DNA of 64,000 nt from Streptomyces sp. BK340 (GCF_007827595.1 NZ_VISR01000004.1:186001-250000), one strand, 5' to 3'. Shown: positions 15,306-24,083, counted from the first letter of the stretch. Notes: generated by a model from the letters alone, not told the origin. A program made the numbers and translations.

Positions 15306-16487
15306 ATGATCAGATCCGTCGAACGGCGACCCCGGCCGCGGCGCGAGCGGCAGAATCCGGTGCGCCGTCACCGCCTGTTCGCCCTCGGTCTGGTCGGGAC
15401 CGGCGTGGTGGTTGTGGCGGCGGCGTTCGGATTCCGCGCCGGCTCCGAGGACACAGCCTCCGTCGGCTCCGCCCAAGCCCCCCTGCGGACGACCGGGACC
15501 ACGGCGTCCGGTGCGCCGGCGCCGCCGCGCCCTGCCGGCAACGTGCGGATCGCCGCCGTGGGAGACATCGTGATGGGCTCGCTGCCGGACGACCTGCCGC
15601 CGGACGACGGCGCCTCGTTCTTCGACCCTGTCGACGGCCTTCTCGCCGGAGACGTGGTGCTCGGGAACCTGGAGGGCACACTCACCACCGGCGGTTCCAG
15701 CAAGTGCGACGACAACGACAGCCCGAACTGCTTCGCGTTCCACGCCCCGCCGTCCTACGGCCGCTGGCTCAAGAAGGCCGGGTTCACGGTCCTGAACCTG
15801 GCGAACAATCATGTCGACGACTTCGGGGCGGAGGGGCGACGCCAGACGTTCGCCGCCCTGCGCTCCGTGAACCTGCCGTTCACCGGCCGCCTGGGCCAGA
15901 TCGCCATCCAGCGGCTGCACGGCATCAGGGTCGCGGTGATCGGGTTCGCTCCCGACCGAGGGGCGAACGACCTCACGAACATCCCCGAGGCGAAGCGACT
16001 CACCGCCCGCGCCGCAAAGATGGCGGACGTCGTGATCGTCATCATGCACGCCGGCGCGGAGGGCTCGGACCGCACCCACGTAGAGCCCGGCACCGAGTAC
16101 TTCCTCGGCGAGGACCGCGGTGACTGCTACCGCTTCAGCCGTGCGGTGATCGACGCCGGCGCCGACCTCGTCGTGGGCAGCGGCCCGCACGTGATGCGGG
16201 GGATGGAGTTCTACAAGGGCCGACTGATCGCCTACAGCCTGGGGAACTTCTCCGGCTACAAGGTGCTCGGCCTCGGCGGCACACTCTCCACCAGCGGCGT
16301 GCTGCAACTGACCCTCCGCCCCGACGGCACCTACGTGTCCGGGCGCCTGCGCCCGACTCGGATCGTGGAGCCCGGCACGCCGGAGCCGGGCGGCGAGGCG
16401 ATCGACCTCGTCTCCAGCGTGTCGGAGGAGGACTTCGGCCCGCACGCCGCCCACATCTCGGCGGACGGGACGATCCAGCGCCCGTAG
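15306..16487 (+). CDS. CapA-family protein (poly-gamma-glutamate capsule type metallophosphatase fold)
   Basis: 393 residues. An Arg-rich cytosolic N-terminus and one membrane anchor (LFALGLVGTGVVVVAAAFGF, residues ~23-42) precede a CapA/PgsA domain of calcineurin-like fold: RIAAVGDIVMGS, VVLGNLEGTLTTG, VLNLANNHVDDFGAEG, VIVIMHAGAEG, VVGSGPHVMRGMEFYKGRLI and AYSLGNF. CapA proteins act in poly-gamma-glutamate synthesis or anchoring in Bacillus; in streptomycetes they are widespread singletons of uncertain role. No capB/capC homologue is adjacent, so capsule synthesis here is not supported. Confidence 0.88.
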   Translation: MIRSVERRPRPRRERQNPVRRHRLFALGLVGTGVVVVAAAFGFRAGSEDTASVGSAQAPLRTTGTTASGAPAPPRPAGNVRIAAVGDIVMGSLPDDLPPDDGASFFDPVDGLLAGDVVLGNLEGTLTTGGSSKCDDNDSPNCFAFHAPPSYGRWLKKAGFTVLNLANNHVDDFGAEGRRQTFAALRSVNLPFTGRLGQIAIQRLHGIRVAVIGFAPDRGANDLTNIPEAKRLTARAAKMADVVIVIMHAGAEGSDRTHVEPGTEYFLGEDRGDCYRFSRAVIDAGADLVVGSGPHVMRGMEFYKGRLIAYSLGNFSGYKVLGLGGTLSTSGVLQLTLRPDGTYVSGRLRPTRIVEPGTPEPGGEAIDLVSSVSEEDFGPHAAHISADGTIQRP

Positions 16488-17053
16488 CAGGACGCCGGCG
16501 CCGTCCCGGCCGCGGCTGCGGTGAGCCGGCGGATCTCCACCATTCGGGCCTACCGGGCCCCGGAGGGACGCTTCAGGACGCGGGCGATTGCTGGGTTGCG
16601 GTACCCGGCTGCTGTACCGCAGCGTGGGATACGACGCATCCCGCAGAGCGGCATGCCGGGGTCTTCGCACTCCGACTTCGGCGCATGCGGCTGCGCGGAG
16701 TCGAACCTCTCGGGCTGGAACGGATGGTGCAGCTCCTCCGCGAGCATGGCCGGCCGGTGCGCGGAGGGCTGATCAATTCTGCCGATCGGAAATGGACCTT
16801 CCTGTTCTACTTCACCGAAGACGGCAGCGCACTGGTGGCCTGCGCCCGCCTGCAGCGGTGGGGCGAGCAATCACCGCTTTAGGAGCGAGGTTGGGCGGCC
16901 GTGAGCGCGACCTGCGGATTTTCGGTCTTGGCGGAGTCCGGCTGAAGCCACCCCCTGGGCACTCCGGTTCCCCGTGAGCCCCCGTCCGTTCTGGCACGAG
17001 AGTGGCATGCGGCGGGCCGTCTGCTGCCGGCATGTGGGTCACCTCCCCAGGTG
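16488..17053. other. Degraded intergenic region with one short open frame
   Basis: 566 bp. It contains only the 65-codon frame annotated separately at 16685-16882. The rest shows no coding bias or clear structure. With the gene fragment at 17054-17290 and the partial tRNA at 18159, this stretch looks like a zone of repeated rearrangement. Confidence 0.5.
16685..16882 (+). CDS. Short hypothetical protein or gene fragment
   Basis: 65 residues. The middle looks protein-like: LERMVQLLREHGRPVRGG, then DRKWTFLFYFTEDGSALVAC, resembling the end of a small beta-sheet domain. No ribosome site is visible and third-position bias is weak. It may be the 3' remnant of a larger gene. Unknown function. Confidence 0.3.
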   Translation: MRLRGVEPLGLERMVQLLREHGRPVRGGLINSADRKWTFLFYFTEDGSALVACARLQRWGEQSPL

Positions 17054-17290
17054 TCAGGCGCTGTTGAGCAGCTCGTGCTTGGCGGCCCGGAAGTCCGCCA
17101 AGGCCTGCGGCACGTCGTCGAAGTAGTCGTTCCAGAGGCCGGGGCGTTGCCAGAGGGCAGGGGCCGGCGTCATGTGGCCGTCCTGCAGGACAAGGGTCCA
17201 GCTGGGCCGCACCTGTGCGTCGATGGTCTCGAACACCTGCGGATCCCAGAGCGACCCGGGACCGTCTCGCCGGTCTTTGCGGGTCTGTCC
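17054..17290 (-). pseudogene. C-terminal gene fragment
   Basis: An open frame (first upstream stop at 17291-17293) whose last ~65 codons look genuinely coding: LWDPQVFETIDAQVRPSWTL, VLQDGHMTPAPALWQRPGLW, NDYFDDVPQALADFRAAKHE. There is no start codon in a sensible position and no ribosome site; the 5' part appears to be missing. I do not recognise the parent family. Confidence 0.4.
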
Positions 17291-17356
17291 TCATCCCTGT
17301 CAGGGCGATCATGCGGGGCCGCCGACGCAGGCCAACCCCCTGGTGGAGGCAGAGGG

Positions 17357-17899
17357 TCAGGGGCGGTTCAGACCCCACGTCTGCAGGGCGTAGGGTCGCC
17401 CCTTCTCCTCACCCGTGATCAGCGGCACGTCGAGCAGTCCGAAGCCGGCCTTGGTGGCTACGGCGACGCTGGCGGCGTTCTCGGCCTCCAGCTCCAGGAT
17501 CACCTGCCTCGCGCCCAGCTGCTCGAAGGCGTACGCGGCCATCACCCGCACCGCCCGCGCCGCCAGTCCCTGGCCGCGGTGCGCCGGGCCGATCGCGTAG
17601 CCGAGCTCCGTGCCCTCGGAGGCTCGCCGCAGCATCACCTCGCCGAGTGGTGCGCCGCCGTCGACGGTGATGGCGAGCAGGATGGTCGTGCCGTCCGTCC
17701 GCAGCTGCCGGGCCCGGTCCAGCCGTGCGCGGGCGGCTGCTTCGTCGAAGGGGGAGACGATCGGTGTCCAGTACGCGATGTCGGGGTGGTCGAACAGCTC
17801 CGGCATCGCGGCCAGGTCCGCCTCCGTCCAGTCGCGGAGGACGAGACCCTCCCCCGAGAGCTCGATCCGCTCGGGAAAGGACGACATGGTGCTGCTCAT
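17357..17899 (-). CDS. GNAT acetyltransferase, RimJ/RimL type
   Basis: 180 residues. RimJ/RimL-like GNAT domain: the first strand GLVLRDWTEADLAAMPELFD, the conserved ELGYAIGPAHRGQGLAARAV (acetyl-CoA loop, residues ~110-129), and ILELEAENAASVAVATKAGF near the C-terminus. It acetylates protein N-termini or small molecules; the target is unknown. ATG 17899 or 17887 (MSSFPERI) are both possible. It is the last intact gene before the partial tRNA repeat. Confidence 0.88.
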   Translation of the reverse strand: MSSTMSSFPERIELSGEGLVLRDWTEADLAAMPELFDHPDIAYWTPIVSPFDEAAARARLDRARQLRTDGTTILLAITVDGGAPLGEVMLRRASEGTELGYAIGPAHRGQGLAARAVRVMAAYAFEQLGARQVILELEAENAASVAVATKAGFGLLDVPLITGEEKGRPYALQTWGLNRP

Positions 17900-18158
17900 G
17901 GTGGAGAGCCTCCCTAGCCTGTTCGGGACGAGGCAGGATAACCGCGGGCAGGCAAAGGCTCACCGCTATTTTTTGGGGCTTTCATACCCCGGCCGTGGTG
18001 GGGCACTCGGCCTTTCATCAGCCACCACTCACCCCAGCCCTCATCCCCTCCGCCGTCGATCCACCCACTGAGGAGCGGCCCTGGGGCGCGTCTGCTCGGC
18101 CCTGTCCGGGGCGGCGGTGGGCGGTGGCGGTGGCGGGATGAGAGCACCACACAGGGGA

Positions 18159-18207
18159 TGGCGCCCCCGGCAGGACTCGAACCTTCGGCCAAGCGCTTAG
18201 AAGGCGC
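18159..18207 (-). repeat. Partial tRNA-Arg copy (attachment-site remnant)
   Basis: 49 bp identical, apart from one base (T at 18185), to 24008-24056, i.e. the anticodon-loop-to-3'-end part of the tRNA-Arg(UCU) gene, in the same orientation. The match stops abruptly in the anticodon stem, so it cannot make a tRNA. This is the usual form of the distal att site left when an element integrates into a tRNA gene. Confidence 0.9.
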
Positions 18208-18540
18208 GGACAGGTCTTGGTGGGCTGGGTTCATCGCCCCCTGCGGCCACTGTGCCCGGCTGCCGAGCACCACTGTCGTCCGCCGTCGTTGCCGTCAGCG
18301 TTGCCGTCACTGGCGTTGGACACGCCGTGTGTGGGCCTGCCATACAGGAGAGTTGTCGCCCAACTGGTGAGGCGTGGGATGAGCAATTCGTAGACCGGAC
18401 GTATGGCGCTACGGCCCTGGGTAGAACCGATGGCGCAGGCCTGTGACCAGTTGCCTCCGCCCGGAGCGCTGCCTGGCGGCTTGATCTTTCAGCCCAAGTT
18501 ATGGACAGGGTTTGAGATTGTCCGTTGTCCACGACGAAAG

Positions 18541-18577
18541 CGGGGTCGGGTCCCTCAACATGAGGGACCCGACCCCG
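18541..18577 (-). terminator. Strong hairpin downstream of the ABC permease
   Basis: 16-bp perfect stem (18541-18556 with 18562-18577), 5-nt loop. It lies ~125 nt beyond the permease stop on the minus strand. Confidence 0.85.
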
Positions 18578-18700
18578 TACATGCGTTTCAGCTCTGGCAT
18601 GCGCACGCCGACGTGGTCTTGGCGTCCGACACGGTGATGCTGGGGCCGACGGAGGTCTCGTCTGACGCGTCGACGCCGCAGCAGGGACGACCGCCGGCCG

Positions 18701-21046
18701 TCACTCGGTGTGCAGGACGCGGGCGATGGTCTGCCGGGCCGCCGCACGCGCCGGCAGCACCGCACCCAGTGCGGCGATCGCCACCCCGGCCAGCACCAGC
18801 AACGTCATCAACCCTGGGTGCCACACGTCCAGCATCCGAGCGGGAAAGGTGAGTTGGGCCGCGTGCTCGGTGATCGGGATCACCACGTGGTACGCGGCGA
18901 CTCCGAGCGGCAGTCCCAGGATCCCGCCGACCAGCCCGAGTCCGGCCATGGACACCACCATCATCACCGTGACCTGGCGTGGCGTCATGCCGATGGACTT
19001 GAGCATCCCGAGGTCGCGCTGGCGCTCCCGCGCGTTGAGTACGACGGTGTTGAACACGCCCATCGCTGCGACCAGCGTCAGCATCAGCGTCAGTGCGGAG
19101 GCCGAGCTGATGACGGTCACGGCGTCCGTGTTCAGCATGGTGTTTTTTGCCGGGTAGAGCCCCGGGTCGGCGGCTTGTACGGCCTTCGTGTAGGCGTTGA
19201 AGTCGGCGCCGCGGGTGAGGTGCACCCAGTACTGGTTGGCCTGCGCGTCCGGTGCCAAAGCGGTCACCGTCGACCAGTCCGCGCGCATCCAGTCCTCCGG
19301 GCCGGCCAGGATCTCCCCGACCAGGGTCACGCGCTCCTGGCGGCCGTCCGCTGCGGTCAGGGTGAAGGAGTCGCCGAGCCGCAGCCCCTGTTTGGCAAGG
19401 AATCTGCCGGAGGCCACCACTTCGCCGGGTCTGCTCATCCAGCGGCCCCGCGCCAGGCTGTCCGGGAGAGTAGACCGTCCCCCGCGCACGCCCTCGATCG
19501 CCACTCCTTCGCTCCGGCCGAGGATCCGTACGTTGATGAAGCCCACTGCGGCCACGTCTGCGACATCCGGCAGAGAGCGCAGGAGATTCTGCGTTGCGGC
19601 GTCGTTGTGACGCGGGGCCGTCTGATCGAACTTGGTCTGTCCTCGCCAGACGGTCGACTGTGCCGTGCCGTAGTCCTGTTCCGCGTGGCCGTAGGAGACC
19701 ATGGTGGCCGACAGGCCGGTGGCGAAGGTCACCGTGGCCACACCGAGCAGGACCGAGGCGACGGTGAGCAGCGCCCGTCCGGGCCGGGCGAAGGGCAGGC
19801 CCAGGCCCAGAGTCACCGAGCGCGGCAGCCGCACCCCGCTCAACCACCGCTGCACCGCCGGTCCCCGTCCACCGTGCGGTGCGCTGCCCGCGCCGATGGC
19901 GCGTGCCGCGGATAGCCGGTGTGCGCGCAGGGCCGGGATGAGCGCGGCCAGCAGTACCGTCAGGGGCATGCCGAGTGCGGCGGTCGCGTACGCCCAGGAG
20001 CCGATCGTCGGGTGCACTGTCGCGGTGCCGAGCTTCGCGCCCTGGAAGACCTGGTGCAGCAGCGACGGCGCGACCACCCCGCCCAGGGCCGTGCCGGCCA
20101 GCGCGCCCGCCGTGGCGGGGACGCAGACCATCACCAGGTAGACCGCGACGACCTGATTGGGCGTGAAGCCCAGGGACTTGAGCACGCCGATGTGGCGGAA
20201 GCCGGAGACGACGGCGCCGCTCACCACGTTGCCCACGATCAGGACGGCCACCAGCAGGCCGAGGACCCCGAAGGCCAGGAGGAACGGCACGTAGGCGTTG
20301 GGGTTGACCGCGACCTGCGCCTTCAAGGTCAGGTACGACTGGTGGGCGACCAGCGATCCGGACGGCAGGCCGGCTCTCACCGCCGCGGTGTCCGCCGTGA
20401 TCTGACGAGCTGTGGCGGCCCGGTCGAACCGGTAGAGCATCTGGTACGCCGTGGGGTGCAAGGCCGTGATCTGCTGTGGTGAGACCCATGCCTGCGCGGT
20501 GCCGCTCAGGCTGGAGGCGAGTCCCACCACGGTCAGGGGCCGCTGCCCGGGCAGTTGGATCCGCTTGCCGATCGGAGAGTGCGGCCCTTTGTCCATCCCG
20601 GGCGCGTCCGGCAACGCCAGCACGATCTGGCCCGGACCGGTGGCCCAGTGCCCGGCGAACAGGTCCAGTCGGTCGACGTTGCCACCGGGGTCCGCCCGCC
20701 CGACGACTGTCAGGGGGCCGGGCGCCATTCCGGGCAGCTGGGACGCCGCGCTTTCCGGCATGTCGATCACGGCTTGCGAAAACGGCCCGGCCGAAGCCCG
20801 TACACCCGGACGCTCCGCGGTCCGCTCCAGCTCCGCGCCGGAGACCTTCGACGCGTCGAAGGTGGCGACAACGTGCGCGCCGTGCGCCTGACCGAAGAGC
20901 CGGTCGAAGGGACCGGACGCGACGTCGAGCAGGCCGAGGGCGACTACCAGGGCCGTACTGGAAACGAGGACCACTGCCGCGATCACGGAGGTCTGCAACC
21001 GGCGCCGACGCACGGCCGCGCGGGAGGCCCTCCACACCGCGCTCAT
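18701..21046 (-). CDS. FtsX/MacB-type ABC transporter permease
   Basis: 781 residues. Two FtsX-like repeats. N-terminal helix LQTSVIAAVVLVSSTALVVA, an extracytoplasmic MacB-PCD-like domain (~residues 45-250), then three helices (VPFLLAFGVLGLLVAVLIVG; a central pair near ALGMPLTVLLAALIPAL). A second half follows with the same order, ending VLAGVAIAALGAVLPARAAA. Conserved cytosolic loops GFRHIGVLKSLGFTPNQ and ERQRDLGMLKSIGMTPRQV match the FtsX coupling motif. Such systems export or resist antimicrobial peptides or extract lipids. The ATPase gene overlaps its start by 4 bp (ATGA). Confidence 0.9.
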   Translation of the reverse strand: MSAVWRASRAAVRRRRLQTSVIAAVVLVSSTALVVALGLLDVASGPFDRLFGQAHGAHVVATFDASKVSGAELERTAERPGVRASAGPFSQAVIDMPESAASQLPGMAPGPLTVVGRADPGGNVDRLDLFAGHWATGPGQIVLALPDAPGMDKGPHSPIGKRIQLPGQRPLTVVGLASSLSGTAQAWVSPQQITALHPTAYQMLYRFDRAATARQITADTAAVRAGLPSGSLVAHQSYLTLKAQVAVNPNAYVPFLLAFGVLGLLVAVLIVGNVVSGAVVSGFRHIGVLKSLGFTPNQVVAVYLVMVCVPATAGALAGTALGGVVAPSLLHQVFQGAKLGTATVHPTIGSWAYATAALGMPLTVLLAALIPALRAHRLSAARAIGAGSAPHGGRGPAVQRWLSGVRLPRSVTLGLGLPFARPGRALLTVASVLLGVATVTFATGLSATMVSYGHAEQDYGTAQSTVWRGQTKFDQTAPRHNDAATQNLLRSLPDVADVAAVGFINVRILGRSEGVAIEGVRGGRSTLPDSLARGRWMSRPGEVVASGRFLAKQGLRLGDSFTLTAADGRQERVTLVGEILAGPEDWMRADWSTVTALAPDAQANQYWVHLTRGADFNAYTKAVQAADPGLYPAKNTMLNTDAVTVISSASALTLMLTLVAAMGVFNTVVLNARERQRDLGMLKSIGMTPRQVTVMMVVSMAGLGLVGGILGLPLGVAAYHVVIPITEHAAQLTFPARMLDVWHPGLMTLLVLAGVAIAALGAVLPARAAARQTIARVLHTE

Positions 21047-21786
21047 GCCGACCGCTCCAGGGTCCGCTCGCCGGTGATCCGGCCGTCCGCCATCACTACC
21101 AGGCGGCTGGCACAGCGGGTGGCCAGTATCTGGTCGTGCGTCACCAGCAGCAGGGTCTGGCCCAGTTCGTTGAGATCGATGAGCAGGTCCATCACCTGTT
21201 CGCCCGCGTGGCTGTCCAGAGCGCCGGTCGGCTCGTCCGCCAGCAGCAGCGCGGGCCGGTTCATCAGCGCGCGGGCCACCGCCGCTCGCTGGCGCTCGCC
21301 ACCGCTGAGCGCGGCGGGGTAGACGTTCCTGCGGTCGGCGATGCCGAGTTCGTCCAGCAGCTCCAGCGCCCGGCGCCGGGCCTGACGGGCGGGCGTTCCG
21401 GTGAGCTGGGCGGCCAGGGCGACATTGTCGATCGTGGTCAGGTCGTCGATGAGATTGAAGAACTGGAAGATCATGCCGATCCGGCGGCGCCGGAACAGCG
21501 CCAGCCCGGTCTCGTTCATCGCGCCCAGGTCCTCGCCGTGCACACGCACCCTGCCGGCGCTCGGCCGGTCAAGGCCGGCGATCATGTTGAGCAGGGTGGA
21601 CTTGCCGCAGCCGGACGGCCCCATCACCGCCACCGCCTCCCCGGCGCCGATCTCCAGCGACACCCCGTTCAGGGCGACGGTGTCGCCGTACTCCTTGCGC
21701 AGGTCGCTCACCCGGACGACGTCCTGCTCGTGCACGGCGGCCGGACCATGCTCCGCAGTCGTGCCGCTGATGCCTTCGGTGGTCAT
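21043..21786 (-). CDS. ABC transporter ATP-binding protein (MacB/LolD type)
   Basis: 247 residues. A complete nucleotide-binding domain: Walker A GPSGCGKST (~residues 56-64), Q-loop FQFFNL, signature LSGGERQR, Walker B ALLLADEPTGALD, switch His in LLVTHDQ. Short polar N-terminal extension. It pairs with the downstream permease (4-bp overlap). A divergent promoter region of 129 bp separates it from the two-component genes, a layout typical of sensor-regulated peptide-export modules. Confidence 0.95.
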   Translation of the reverse strand: MTTEGISGTTAEHGPAAVHEQDVVRVSDLRKEYGDTVALNGVSLEIGAGEAVAVMGPSGCGKSTLLNMIAGLDRPSAGRVRVHGEDLGAMNETGLALFRRRRIGMIFQFFNLIDDLTTIDNVALAAQLTGTPARQARRRALELLDELGIADRRNVYPAALSGGERQRAAVARALMNRPALLLADEPTGALDSHAGEQVMDLLIDLNELGQTLLLVTHDQILATRCASRLVVMADGRITGERTLERSA

Positions 21787-21915
21787 GACAGGGACGGTAG
21801 GCGGCGTGGGCAGCCCTGAGCGTCAGCCCCCGGAGGTATCCGACGGCGGCGGTCATACCGGCGATGTACGGGGTGGACCCGGAGAGGGACGCCCGCTCCT
21901 CGGCCGGCTGGCACG

Positions 21916-22800
21916 ATGGACGACGTGTGGAGATCGGAGACGGGCCTGCTGCTCATCGCCCTGGTGACGGTGAGCCTGGCGGCGACCGGGGGCGCCACCC
22001 TGCTGCTGGCGCGCGCTCGCCGCCGCTACCGCAAGCTTCTGGAGGACCGGCGCTGGCTGCTGGAGCGCGAGCGGGAGGCTGCCGCCCGTACGGCGGTGGT
22101 GGCCGAACGGGCCCGTATCGCACGGGAGTTGCACGACATCGTCAGCCACAAGGTCAGCCTGATGGTCGTGCAGGCGACCGCGGCCCGTGAGGTGCTCGCC
22201 GCCCTGCCGGACGCGGCGGAGACTGCGTTGCAGGCCGTGGAGGGTGCCGGACGTGAGGCGATGACCGAACTGCGGCACCTGATGGGCCTGTTGGCACCGT
22301 CGCCGGACGGCGACGATGACCGGACCGGGCGCGACGGCGAGGGCGACCCCTCCGCACTCGCACCCCAACCGAGCCTGAGTCAACTGGGCACCCTGGTCGA
22401 CCGGATCGCCTTTGCCGGCCTCCCGGTCGAGGTGCGCATCTCCGGGGAACCGCGCCCGTTGCCGCCCGGCATCGACGTCACCGCCTACCGGGTCGTGCAG
22501 GAGGCGCTGACCAACGCGCTCAAGTATGGCGACGGCGGCACGGCGACCGTCATGGTGCGCTATGCGGACCACGGTCTGCGGGTCGAGGTGCTCAACAGCG
22601 GACCGAGCGTGCTGTCCGCCGGCCCCGGATCGGGCACGGGAGCCCGATCCGGTGGCCACCAGTGCCGGAACGACGGAGCGGGGCACGGGCTGCTCGGTCT
22701 GCGCGAGCGCGTCGCCGTCTACGGAGGCCACTTCGACGCCCGACGCCGCGTCGGTGGCGGGTACCGTGTCCGCGCACGCATCCCCCTGGAGCGCCCGTGA
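21916..22800 (+). CDS. NarL-type sensor histidine kinase (HisKA_3)
   Basis: 294 residues. A single N-terminal membrane helix (LLLIALVTVSLAATGGATLL, residues ~11-30) with almost no extracytoplasmic domain, a coiled region (EDRRWLLEREREAA), then the HisKA_3 dimerisation motif RARIARELHDIVSHKVSLMV with the phospho-accepting His. The ATPase domain has VVQEALTNALKYG (N box) and GLLGLRERVAVYGG (G box). The lack of a sensor domain suggests it perceives the signal through the membrane or through the ABC permease, as in intramembrane-sensing kinases. GTGA overlap with the regulator gene. Confidence 0.93.
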   Translation: MDDVWRSETGLLLIALVTVSLAATGGATLLLARARRRYRKLLEDRRWLLEREREAAARTAVVAERARIARELHDIVSHKVSLMVVQATAAREVLAALPDAAETALQAVEGAGREAMTELRHLMGLLAPSPDGDDDRTGRDGEGDPSALAPQPSLSQLGTLVDRIAFAGLPVEVRISGEPRPLPPGIDVTAYRVVQEALTNALKYGDGGTATVMVRYADHGLRVEVLNSGPSVLSAGPGSGTGARSGGHQCRNDGAGHGLLGLRERVAVYGGHFDARRRVGGGYRVRARIPLERP

Positions 22801-23609
22801 CCCAGCCCGCCGCCGACCGCCGCATCCCCCACGCCCCGGACCAGATCCTGGACACCCAGGAGCCAGGACCGAGCCCGAGCAAGGAAACCGTTGCCCCGCG
22901 CGTCCTCATCGCCGACGACGAGGAGCTCATCCGAACCGGCTTCCGCCTCATCCTCACCTCGCGCGGCATCGACGTCATCGGCGAGGCCGCAAACGGCGTA
23001 CAGGCCGTGGCAGAAGCCGAGCGGCTACGCCCGGACGTCCTTCTGATGGACATCCGCATGCCCAAACTGGACGGCCTGGAAGCCGCCAAGCGCGTCCTGC
23101 GGCTACTCCCGCGCTGTCGGGTCCTCATGCTCACCACGTTCGACCTCGACCGGTACGTCTACGCGGCGCTCGCCGCCGGCGCGAGCGGATTCCTGCTCAA
23201 GGACGTCACCGCCGCCCATCTCGCCGCGGCGGTGCGGCTGGTGAACACGGGCGACGCGCTGCTCGCCCCTTCGATCACCCGCCGTCTGGTCGAACGCTAC
23301 GCGACCACCTACGAGGTCGGCCGAGCCGAGGCGGCTCACCGCCTCGCCAATGCGGCGACCGTGGAGCGCACACCCCCGCTTCACCGCGACCTCGCTCCGC
23401 TGACCCCCCGCGAACACGAGGTGCTGGCCCTCATGGGCCGGGGCCTGTCGAACACCGAACTCGCCGAAGCCCTCACCCTGAGCGAGGCCACCGTGAAGAC
23501 CCACGTCGCCCGGATCTTCGCCAAGCTTGCCCTCCGCGACCGCGCCCAAGCCGTCATCCTCGCCTACGAGACGGGCCTGGTCACCCCCGGCAGCTCCACC
23601 GCCGAATGA
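22797..23609 (+). CDS. NarL/LuxR-family response regulator
   Basis: 270 residues from GTG 22797, overlapping the kinase stop by 4 bp. After a ~30-residue polar lead, the receiver domain starts at APRVLIADDEELIRTGFRLI. The phospho-Asp is in DVLLMDIRMPKLDGLEA, the conserved Thr in VLMLTTFDLD and the Lys in GFLLKDV. A linker of ~50 residues leads to a LuxR-type helix-turn-helix: LTPREHEVLALMGRGLSNTE and LSEATVKTHVARIFAKL. Likely controls the divergent ABC exporter genes. Confidence 0.95.
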   Translation: MTQPAADRRIPHAPDQILDTQEPGPSPSKETVAPRVLIADDEELIRTGFRLILTSRGIDVIGEAANGVQAVAEAERLRPDVLLMDIRMPKLDGLEAAKRVLRLLPRCRVLMLTTFDLDRYVYAALAAGASGFLLKDVTAAHLAAAVRLVNTGDALLAPSITRRLVERYATTYEVGRAEAAHRLANAATVERTPPLHRDLAPLTPREHEVLALMGRGLSNTELAEALTLSEATVKTHVARIFAKLALRDRAQAVILAYETGLVTPGSSTAE

Positions 23610-23976
23610 CCCCCCCTTCCCCAGCACGCGGCATCGACGCCCGCCAATCCTCTCGGTTCATCCGCCTCCGCGGGGACATGGCGCCGCAGGACGTCGCCAC
23701 CTTCGGCGAGGGCGCCGTACCGGCCGCCGGGTGACCGCACGTCCATCTGCTCTGTGCATCTCGAGGCAGCTCGGGGACGTCGAGCAACGATCCTGGCTCG
23801 ATCTTCCATCCCCGCCCTGCCTGCACGGCCTGACGGTGGCCGGAGAACTTCTCCGCGTATTCACCGCCGCCACCCGCAGAAACTCGGTGACAGCCGGACA
23901 GCGCCGGAGCCTCTCCGCGGTCACCGGGGGACGGTCCGGCGCTCCTCTGCGTGCGGCTGCACCCACCCTGACCAGC
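23610..23976. other. Intergenic region at the right end of the element
   Basis: 367 bp after the response regulator with no supported gene or recombinase remnant; short open frames here lack start sites and coding bias. Confidence 0.5.
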
Positions 23977-24001
23977 AAAAAGCCCTCCCGATCGGGAGGG
24001 C
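23977..24001 (-). terminator. Intrinsic terminator of the tRNA-Arg gene
   Basis: On the minus strand, a perfect 20-bp palindrome (24001-23982) is followed directly by five T residues (23981-23977), 9 nt after the tRNA 3' end. One of the few classic rho-independent terminators in the window. Confidence 0.93.
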
Positions 24002-24010
24002 GAGGGGTGG

Positions 24011-24083
24011 CGCCCCCGGCAGGACTCGAACCTGCGGCCAAGCGCTTAGAAGGCGCCTGCTCTATCCACTGAGCTACGGGGGC
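24011..24083 (-). tRNA. tRNA-Arg (anticodon UCU)
   Basis: 73 nt. Acceptor GCCCCCG/CGGGGGC, D-arm GCTCAGTGGATAGAGC, anticodon stem GGCGC/GCGCT with loop CTTCTAA (anticodon TCT, reading AGA), T-arm GCAGG-TTCGAGT-CCTGC, discriminator G, CCA not encoded. Its 3' part is duplicated at 18159-18207. Confidence 0.97.

Larger units (their letters stand above)
17900..18700. other. Intergenic region spanning the left element boundary
   Basis: 801 bp without a supported gene. It contains the partial tRNA copy (18159-18207) and the hairpin at 18541-18577. Between them, 18208-18540 shows no integrase remnant in any frame that I could recognise. Confidence 0.5.
18159..24083. mobile_element. Putative integrated element at tRNA-Arg(UCU), integrase-less
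   Basis: The segment runs from the partial 3' tRNA copy (18159-18207) to the intact tRNA-Arg (24011-24083), with direct 49-bp repeats 5.85 kb apart. It lies on the 3' side of the tRNA, as expected for tyrosine-recombinase integration. Cargo: ABC permease, ABC ATPase, histidine kinase, response regulator. No integrase, excisionase or replication gene is present, so it is either a decayed element or a cis-mobilised cassette. Boundaries are seen in the sequence; mobility is inferred. Confidence 0.6.

Noticed and set aside
15306..16487. Capsule (poly-gamma-glutamate) operon
   Set aside because: Only a CapA-like protein is present; no CapB or CapC homologue is adjacent.
16691..16735. Possible tRNA remnant (GAGTCGAACC, T-loop-like)
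   Set aside because: Only a T-loop-like decamer; no acceptor or anticodon stem can be formed, and it is not similar to the tRNA-Arg copy.
18208..18540. Integrase remnant at the left element end
   Set aside because: No frame on either strand shows the Arg-His-Arg-Tyr recombinase motifs or a recognisable integrase tail.
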